Shown here: positions 58,169 to 64,000 of the stretch, in pieces | Numbering within the stretch: position 1 is the stretch's first letter | How the letters are laid out: each line of letters starts with the position of its first letter | Assembly (NCBI GenBank): GCA_019423025.1 | Contig: JAHZCD010000005.1 | Span: 62,001 to 126,000, forward strand | Source of the DNA: Haemophilus sp. | GTDB taxonomy: Bacteria; Pseudomonadota; Gammaproteobacteria; Enterobacterales; Pasteurellaceae | DNA: 64,000 nucleotides | Direction: 5' to 3' | The notes under the pieces: model-generated | Databases searched by the model: none | The model's input: the letters and a program-made list of their open reading frames with translations, nothing else | What the model was told of the DNA's origin: nothing | Made by a program: the position numbers and the translations under genes

Positions 58169-58846
58169 ATGAATATTTCAAATCCTAATCACAATCGTAA
58201 AGCCCTCGTAATCTTCTCTGGTGGACAAGATTCCACAACCTGTTTAATTCAAGCTATTGCCGAATATGGCGTAGAAAATGTGGAAACAGTTACCTTTCAA
58301 TATGGCCAACGTCACGCTATAGAATTAGAAAAAGCCCGTTGGATCGCTCAGGATCTGGGTGTAAAACAAACGTTAATTGATACATCTGTTATCAAATCCA
58401 TTACCCACAATGCCTTAATGGATGCAAATGCGGAAATTGAGCAAAAAGACGGCGAATTACCGAATACCTTTGTGGACGGTCGAAATGCACTCTTCTTATT
58501 GTATGCCGCAATTTACGCAAAAGGGCAAGGTATTAATGACATTATCACGGGCGTATGCGAAACGGATTTCAGTGGCTATCCCGATTGCCGTGATGTGTTT
58601 ATCAAATCTATGAATGTCACCCTTAATTTAGCCATGGATTATCCGTTCAATTTAAAAACACCGTTAATGTATCTCACCAAAGCTCAAACTTGGGCATTAG
58701 CTGATGAATTAGGTGCGTTAGATTATATTCGTCAGCACACTCACACTTGCTACGAAGGTGTTGAAGAAGGTTGTGGGGAATGCCCGAGCTGTAAATTGAG
58801 AGATAAAGGCTTGCAGGAATATTTAGCCACAAAAGTAAAAGCTTAG
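58169..58846 (+). CDS. queC: 7-cyano-7-deazaguanine synthase
   Basis: Converts carboxydeazaguanine to preQ0 with ATP and ammonia in queuosine synthesis, 225 residues (E. coli 231). VIFSGGQDSTTCLIQAI (about 12-28) is the PP-loop. GVEEGCGECPSCKLRDKG near residue 198 gives, with a preceding Cys (THTCYEG), the four zinc ligands. It is directly controlled by the preQ1 riboswitch ahead of it. queD and queE are not in this window; folE (12242) supplies the pathway's first step. Confidence 0.96.
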   Translation: MNISNPNHNRKALVIFSGGQDSTTCLIQAIAEYGVENVETVTFQYGQRHAIELEKARWIAQDLGVKQTLIDTSVIKSITHNALMDANAEIEQKDGELPNTFVDGRNALFLLYAAIYAKGQGINDIITGVCETDFSGYPDCRDVFIKSMNVTLNLAMDYPFNLKTPLMYLTKAQTWALADELGALDYIRQHTHTCYEGVEEGCGECPSCKLRDKGLQEYLATKVKA

Positions 58847-58897
58847 TATCGAGATAACTCAATCTATAGCAGATTAAATAGGTTCATATGAATCCAA

Positions 58898-58938
58898 AGT
58901 GCGGTCAAAATTCACGTCAAATTTTGACCGCACTTTTA
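58898..58938. terminator. Uptake-sequence dyad between queC and parE
   Basis: AAGTGCGGTCAAAATT (58898-58913) with AATTTTGACCGCACTT (58922-58937). The inverted copies are nearly perfect and end in TTT. Confidence 0.85.
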
Positions 58939-59042
58939 CTTGATATAGTATCCTTCTCTTTTCTCATCTTTAATTTTATAAATGCGTCATTTTTTGATAA
59001 AATCACGCTAATTTTTTTATAAATAAGTAACTAATTTTAAAA

Positions 59043-60941
59043 ATGACCACAAATTATTCTGCTCAAGAAATTACGGTTCTGAAAGATCTCGAACCGGTGC
59101 AAATTCGCCCCGGCATGTACACGGACACCACCCGTCCAAATCATCTTGCACAAGAAGTTATTGATAACAGTGTGGATGAGGCCCTTGCAGGTTTTGCCAC
59201 CAAAGTTGAAGTAATTTTACACGCCGATCAATCGCTTGAAGTCATTGATAATGGTCGTGGAATGCCGGTAGATATTCACCCAACGGAAGGCGTTTCTGGT
59301 GTGGAAGTGATCTTAACCAAACTCCATGCTGGCGGTAAGTTCTCGAATAAAAACTATGAATTTGCCGGTGGTTTACACGGGGTCGGGATTTCTGTCGTCA
59401 ATGCTCTTTCTGAACGCGTTGATATTCAAGTTAAACGTAACGGTGAAGTGTATAAAATTGCCTTTGAAAATGGTGCAAAAGTAGAAGAATTAGAAGTCAT
59501 CGGGACTTGTGGCAGACGTACAACCGGCACCACCGTTCACTTCAAACCGAATCCAAAATATTTCGATAGCAAGAATTTTTCTGTTAGTCGTTTACGCCAC
59601 TTATTACGTGCGAAAGCCGTGCTTTGTTCAGGCTTAGAAATTAAATTTGTCGATAAAGTAAATAACACCGAGGATGTGTGGTGCTATCAAGATGGTTTAT
59701 CCGATTACTTAACCGAAGCGGTGAATGGTTTTGAAACCTTACCTGAAAAACCTTTTGTCGGTGAATTTAAAGGCTCAACGGAAGCAGTAAGCTGGGCATT
59801 GTTATGGTTGCCGGAAGGTGGCGAGCTGATTGCAGAAAGCTATGTAAACTTGATTCCAACAGTACAAGGCGGAACACACGTAAATGGCCTTCGCCAAGGC
59901 TTGCTCAATGCCATGACTGAATATTGTGAATTCCGCAATAAATTACCTCGTGGGGTGAAATTAACGGCAGACGATATTTGGGATCGCTGTGCTTACATTC
60001 TTTCACTGAAAATGCAGGATGCCCAATTTGCCGGCCAAACGAAAGAACGCTTATCTTCCCGTCAAAGTGCGGTCTTTGTGGCAGGCGTTTTAAAAGATGC
60101 CTTTAGTTTATGGTTAAATCAAAACGTACAAGATGCGGATCGCTTAGCTGAAATGGCGATCAGTTCTGCACAACGTCGTTTAAATGCAGCCAAAAAAGTC
60201 GTTCGTAAAAAATTAGTCAGCGGTCCTGCTCTACCAGGGAAATTAGCCGATTGTGCATCACAAAATTTAGAAAAAACCGAATTATTCTTAGTAGAAGGTG
60301 ACTCTGCGGGTGGCTCAGCCAAACAGGCGCGTGACCGTGAATACCAAGCTATTCTGCCGTTACGTGGAAAAATCTTAAATACTTGGGAAGTCGCAAGTGA
60401 TCAAGTGCTTGCCTCAACGGAAATTCATGATATTGCCGTGGCGCTTGGTATCGATCCTGATAATGAAGACTTATCTCAACTCCGTTATGGTAAAGTCTGT
60501 ATTTTAGCCGATGCGGACTCTGATGGTTTGCATATTGCCACCCTACTCTGTGCACTCTTTTTACGCCATTTTCCAAAATTGGTTCAAGATGGGCATGTTT
60601 ATGTGGCAATGCCACCACTCTATCGTATCGACTTAGGCAAAGAAGTGTTTTATGCCCTCGATGAAAGCGAAAAAGAAGCGATTTTAGAGCGCTTAAAAGG
60701 TAAAAAAGGTACCTTGAACGTACAACGTTTCAAAGGGTTGGGTGAAATGGATCCGTCACAATTACGTGAAACTACCATGGATCCGAATACACGCCGTTTA
60801 GTTCAATTAACCTATGAGCTAGGCGAAGATCAAGGGGCGGAAACATTAGAATTAATGGATATGTTACTCGCCAAAAAACGAGCGGAAGATCGCAAAAATT
60901 GGTTACAAACCAATGGCGACCAAGTGGATTTAACCGTTTAA
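59043..60941 (+). CDS. parE: DNA topoisomerase IV subunit B
   Basis: ATPase subunit of topoisomerase IV, which unlinks sister chromosomes. 632 residues (E. coli 630). The GHKL ATP site is visible in EVIDNSVDEALAG, VIDNGRGMPVDIHPTEG and LHAGGKFSNKNYEFAGGLHGVGISVVNALS. The TOPRIM domain has LVEGDSAGGSAKQARDREYQAILPLRGKILN (about 416-446) and ILADADSDGLHIATLL. Residues linked to quinolone resistance keep the susceptible state: Asp420, Leu445, Ser458, Glu460 and Ile464. It ends 16 bases before nirK. Confidence 0.97.
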   Translation: MTTNYSAQEITVLKDLEPVQIRPGMYTDTTRPNHLAQEVIDNSVDEALAGFATKVEVILHADQSLEVIDNGRGMPVDIHPTEGVSGVEVILTKLHAGGKFSNKNYEFAGGLHGVGISVVNALSERVDIQVKRNGEVYKIAFENGAKVEELEVIGTCGRRTTGTTVHFKPNPKYFDSKNFSVSRLRHLLRAKAVLCSGLEIKFVDKVNNTEDVWCYQDGLSDYLTEAVNGFETLPEKPFVGEFKGSTEAVSWALLWLPEGGELIAESYVNLIPTVQGGTHVNGLRQGLLNAMTEYCEFRNKLPRGVKLTADDIWDRCAYILSLKMQDAQFAGQTKERLSSRQSAVFVAGVLKDAFSLWLNQNVQDADRLAEMAISSAQRRLNAAKKVVRKKLVSGPALPGKLADCASQNLEKTELFLVEGDSAGGSAKQARDREYQAILPLRGKILNTWEVASDQVLASTEIHDIAVALGIDPDNEDLSQLRYGKVCILADADSDGLHIATLLCALFLRHFPKLVQDGHVYVAMPPLYRIDLGKEVFYALDESEKEAILERLKGKKGTLNVQRFKGLGEMDPSQLRETTMDPNTRRLVQLTYELGEDQGAETLELMDMLLAKKRAEDRKNWLQTNGDQVDLTV

Positions 60942-60957
60942 TTATTTGAGGTCAATC

Positions 60958-62151
60958 ATGAACGAACAACGTCGAGATTTTTTTAAAAACAGTGCGCTAG
61001 GCCTAGCAACAATTACATTAGGTGCAGGTTTAAGCCTTATTCCTTCTGCTCAAGCAGAGGAAAAGTCCTCTAATACGGCAACCACTGCGGTTGAAAATTT
61101 ACCAGAAATTGAAGCTGAACTGACGCTTGCGCCAAATGTGCCAAAACCGATTGAACGTAATTACCCTGCAAAAGTCGTGGTAAAACTGACCGCACTTGAG
61201 CAAATTATGGATTTAATGGATGGTGTGCAATTTAAATTCTGGACATTAAACGGTAGCGTGCCTGCTCCATTCATTCGTGTACGCGAAGGCGATATGGTGG
61301 AAGTGCAACTTTCCAACTCAGCGAGTTCAATGATGCCACACAGTATCGATTTTCACGCTGCCGCTGTGCCAATGGGTGGTGCTATCGCAAGTGAAACCCC
61401 ACCAACGCGCACATCCACCTTCCAATTTAGAGCGTTACGTTCAGGGATTTATTTATACCACTGCGGCAGCCAACCTGTGGATATTCACCTTGCCAAAGGG
61501 ATGTATGGTTTAGTTTTAGTTGAGCCGAAAGAAGGCCTGCCAAAAGTGGATCGCGAATTTTACATTATGCAAAGTGAATTCTATACCAAAGGCGAGTTTG
61601 GCGATCCTGGCTTGCAACCATTCAGTATGCAAAAAGCCATTGATGAACGACCTGAATACGTCCTCTTCAACGGTAAAGTCGGTGCAACTATGGATGAAAA
61701 TGCCTTAAAAGCAAAAACTGGCGAAACAATTCGTCTATTTGTAGGGAATGCAGGGCCTAATTTATGTTCTTCTTTCCACTTAATTGGTGCAGTATTTGAC
61801 AATGTGTATGTGGAAGGCGGTACACTTATTAATCACAATGTTCAAACGACCTTGATTCCATCCGGTAGTGCCACTATGGTGGAAACGAGAATTGATGTGC
61901 CGGGTACTTATGTCTTTATGGATCATTCCATTTTCCGCGCTGTAAATAAAGGCACAATGGGACATATTGTGGTTGAGGGTGAAAAAAATCCGAATATTTA
62001 TTCCGGCAAATTAAAAGAGGAAGCCTTTAAAGAAGCCAATCCACAAAAACCTCAACCCGTTCCTTATGAAATAGACAGTCATAAAGGAATAGATATGGGA
62101 CATTCTCCTCACGAACACTCAGATGATAATTCTGGTGCAACCAGAAAATAG
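60958..62151 (+). CDS. nirK: Copper-containing nitrite reductase (NirK/AniA type)
   Basis: Reduces nitrite to nitric oxide in the periplasm. Started at ATG 60958 (MNEQRRDFFKNS), with GAGGT at 60948, giving 397 residues. RRDFFK followed by a hydrophobic stretch and AQA is a twin-arginine signal. Two cupredoxin domains follow. MMPHSIDFHAA gives type 1 His, the catalytic Asp and type 2 His. YLYHCGSQPVDIHLAKGM gives type 2 His, then Cys, His and Met of type 1. SSFHLIGAVFD gives the catalytic His, and MDHSIFRA the third type 2 His. All copper ligands are present. The C-terminal tail is His-rich (DMGHSPHEHSDD). It lies between parE and parC with no visible promoter of its own. Confidence 0.93.
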   Translation: MNEQRRDFFKNSALGLATITLGAGLSLIPSAQAEEKSSNTATTAVENLPEIEAELTLAPNVPKPIERNYPAKVVVKLTALEQIMDLMDGVQFKFWTLNGSVPAPFIRVREGDMVEVQLSNSASSMMPHSIDFHAAAVPMGGAIASETPPTRTSTFQFRALRSGIYLYHCGSQPVDIHLAKGMYGLVLVEPKEGLPKVDREFYIMQSEFYTKGEFGDPGLQPFSMQKAIDERPEYVLFNGKVGATMDENALKAKTGETIRLFVGNAGPNLCSSFHLIGAVFDNVYVEGGTLINHNVQTTLIPSGSATMVETRIDVPGTYVFMDHSIFRAVNKGTMGHIVVEGEKNPNIYSGKLKEEAFKEANPQKPQPVPYEIDSHKGIDMGHSPHEHSDDNSGATRK

Positions 62152-62162
62152 ATTAGAAGAAT

Positions 62163-64000
62163 ATGAGCAATATTAACTACGAAGGCATCGAGCAGATGCC
62201 ACTTCGCACCTTTACAGAAAAGGCTTACCTTAATTATTCAATGTACGTCATTATGGATCGTGCATTGCCTTTTATTGGAGATGGCTTAAAGCCTGTTCAA
62301 CGTCGTATTGTCTATGCGATGTCTGAACTGGGTTTAAATGCCGCTGCGAAATTTAAAAAATCCGCGCGTACCGTCGGTGATGTGTTGGGTAAATTCCATC
62401 CACACGGCGACTTAGCCTGTTATGAAGCCATGGTATTAATGGCTCAGCCCTTTTCTTACCGTTATCCTTTAGTGGATGGCCAAGGAAACTGGGGGGCGCC
62501 AGATGATCCTAAATCATTTGCGGCAATGCGTTATACAGAATCTCGCTTATCCAAAATTTCTGAAATTCTATTAACTGAATTGGGTCAAGGCACTGTTGAT
62601 TTCCAACCAAACTTTGATGGCACCTTAGAAGAACCACAATACTTACCTGCGCGTTTGCCTCATATTCTGTTAAACGGTACTACCGGGATTGCCGTTGGTA
62701 TGGCAACAGATATTCCACCACACAATATTAATGAAGTGGCAGATGCAGCTGTCCTGCTATTAGATAATCCAAAAGCAGGATTAGATGATGTACTCAATAT
62801 CATTCAAGGCCCTGATTTCCCAACTGAAGCGGAAATTATTTCCCCTAAAGATGATATTCGCAAAATGTATGAAACCGGTCGTGGTTCCATCAAAATGCGT
62901 GCAACATGGCATAAAGAAGACGGTGAAATCATCATTAGCGCACTTCCTCATCAATCTTCACCATCAAAAATCATTGCACAAATTGCTGAGCAAATGACCG
63001 CGAAAAAATTACCAATGGTGGAAGATATTCGTGATGAGGCGGATTACGAAAATCCTGTGCGTATCGTGCTTGTGCCACGTTCAAATCGTGTTGACACGGA
63101 TGCCTTGATGGCGCATTTATTTGCGACGACGGATCTCGAAAAAAGCTATCGTGTGAATATGAATATGATTGGGCTTGATCATAAACCAGCCGTGAAAGGC
63201 TTACTTCAAGTTCTTACCGAATGGCTGACATTCCGTCGTACTACCGTGACACGTCGTTTACAACATCGTTTAGATAAAGTACTCGCTCGTTTGCACATTT
63301 TAGATGGTTTGATGATTGCCTTCCTCAATATTGACGAAGTGATTGAGATTATTCGTACTGAAGATGAACCAAAACAAGTTTTAATGGCTCGCTTTAACTT
63401 AAGTGATGAACAGGCAGAAGCCATTTTAAACTTACGTTTACGCCATTTAGCCAAATTAGAAGAACATCAATTACAAGCTGAAAAAGATAAACTCGAAGAA
63501 GAGCGGTCAAATTTAGAGTTAATTTTAGGATCTGAACGTCGCTTAAATACTTTGATCAAAAAAGAAATTCAAGAAGATGCAAAAAAATACGCCAGCCCTA
63601 GAATGTCTCAATTAGTTGAACGTGAAGAAGCAAAAGCCATTTCTGAAAGTGAAATGACGCCAGCAGAACCTGTTACCGTTATCTTATCTGAGATGGGCTG
63701 GGTACGCTGTGCAAAAGGTCATGACATTGATCCGGAAGGATTAAGCTATAAAGCAGGCGATAAATATCTGGCGCACGCTTGTGGTAAAAGCAATCAACCC
63801 GTAATCTTTATTGATAGTACAGGTCGTAGCTACGCTTTAGATCCATTAAGCTTGCCTTCTGCGCGTTCACAAGGTGAACCGCTCACCGGTAAACTGACAT
63901 TACCGCCAGGTGCGACCATGGAACAGGTTATTATGGAACCTGAAAAACAAGAATTATTGATGGCATCAGATGCAGGATATGGTTTTATTTGCAAATTTGA
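62163..64000 (+). CDS. parC: DNA topoisomerase IV subunit A (partial), Leu at residue 84
   Basis: DNA-cleaving subunit of topoisomerase IV; residues 1-612 of about 750 are in the window. The sequence opens MSNINYEGIEQMPLRTFTEKAYLNY, and the catalytic Tyr lies in AAMRYTESRL (about residue 124). The quinolone-resistance region reads GKFHPHGDLACYEAMVLM. Codon 84 (62412-62414) is TTA, Leu, where susceptible Haemophilus and E. coli have Ser (residue 84 and 80 respectively). Glu88 and Gly82 are unchanged. The start lies 11 bases after nirK. The 3' end lies beyond the window. Confidence 0.96.
   Translation, partial: MSNINYEGIEQMPLRTFTEKAYLNYSMYVIMDRALPFIGDGLKPVQRRIVYAMSELGLNAAAKFKKSARTVGDVLGKFHPHGDLACYEAMVLMAQPFSYRYPLVDGQGNWGAPDDPKSFAAMRYTESRLSKISEILLTELGQGTVDFQPNFDGTLEEPQYLPARLPHILLNGTTGIAVGMATDIPPHNINEVADAAVLLLDNPKAGLDDVLNIIQGPDFPTEAEIISPKDDIRKMYETGRGSIKMRATWHKEDGEIIISALPHQSSPSKIIAQIAEQMTAKKLPMVEDIRDEADYENPVRIVLVPRSNRVDTDALMAHLFATTDLEKSYRVNMNMIGLDHKPAVKGLLQVLTEWLTFRRTTVTRRLQHRLDKVLARLHILDGLMIAFLNIDEVIEIIRTEDEPKQVLMARFNLSDEQAEAILNLRLRHLAKLEEHQLQAEKDKLEEERSNLELILGSERRLNTLIKKEIQEDAKKYASPRMSQLVEREEAKAISESEMTPAEPVTVILSEMGWVRCAKGHDIDPEGLSYKAGDKYLAHACGKSNQPVIFIDSTGRSYALDPLSLPSARSQGEPLTGKLTLPPGATMEQVIMEPEKQELLMASDAGYGFICKF

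Overview
The window is a chromosomal segment of a Haemophilus-type member of the Pasteurellaceae, most likely Haemophilus parainfluenzae or a close relative. The genus call rests on dozens of copies of the Haemophilus DNA uptake sequence (AAGTGCGGT and its complement), many paired head to head as terminators behind genes, on AT-rich codon use, and on gene blocks that I recall from H. influenzae: xthA with its DUF695/RraB neighbour; hns-purU-aroA; folE/moeA-moeB; rsmI/lpoA-yraN-diaA-dolP; nrdA..nrdB; lptF-lptG/pepA; the sulfatase, malic enzyme, DUF1919, rsuA, bcr block. The species call is inference.

Layout. 1-2034: 5' part of uvrB (minus), a hairpin with DnaA-box-like repeats, and tRNA-Asn with a strong promoter. 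2167-9049: DUF695/RraB-like protein, xthA, a CPA1 antiporter, an RluA-type pseudouridine synthase, cls, and an NhaC-type transporter behind a lysine riboswitch. 9589-14993: hns, purU-aroA, folE, moeA-moeB. 15070-20629: small membrane protein, yedE-yedF, a lipoprotein, pntAB behind a CRP/FNR-like site. 20938-26736: tldD, rsmI, lpoA, yraN, diaA, dolP. 26928-31977: nrdA and nrdB behind two NrdR boxes, with a foreign-looking P-loop ATPase gene between them. 32262-35052: lysS and a MetE-like enzyme with a MetJ operator. 35223-39267: a complete 4045-bp ISL3-type transposon with a Gram-positive-type merR-merA. 39298-47510: patatin-like lipoprotein, fbp, lptFG, pepA, an EEP-family protein, ytfE. 47576-58846: LtaS-like sulfatase, short malic enzyme, DUF1919 protein, rsuA, bcr, an alanine/glycine symporter, nagK, pgpB, ribA, a 47-residue lipoprotein, queC behind a preQ1 riboswitch. 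59043-64000: parE, a copper nitrite reductase gene (nirK/aniA type), and the start of parC.

Most of the window is housekeeping core. Three things stand out. First, the nrdAB operon carries a 511-residue Sll1717-like P-loop ATPase between its two subunit genes, so a defence-like ATPase appears to be under ribonucleotide reductase (NrdR) control; this is the best candidate for an undescribed arrangement. Second, the mercury transposon is fully delimited: 24-bp inverted repeats (20/24 identical) and a perfect 8-bp target duplication, ATAATTTT. It landed in the loop of an uptake-sequence terminator hairpin, and its transposase has an in-frame stop near its N terminus. Third, nirK sits between parE and parC, and ParC carries Leu at residue 84 where quinolone-susceptible Haemophilus has Ser, a fluoroquinolone-resistance signature.

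Regulatory signals visible by eye: lysine riboswitch (9113-9290), preQ1-I riboswitch (58127-58163), NrdR boxes (26928-26975), MetJ box (35125-35140), MerR operator (39071-39102), and FNR/CRP-like sites upstream of fbp, pntA and ytfE.
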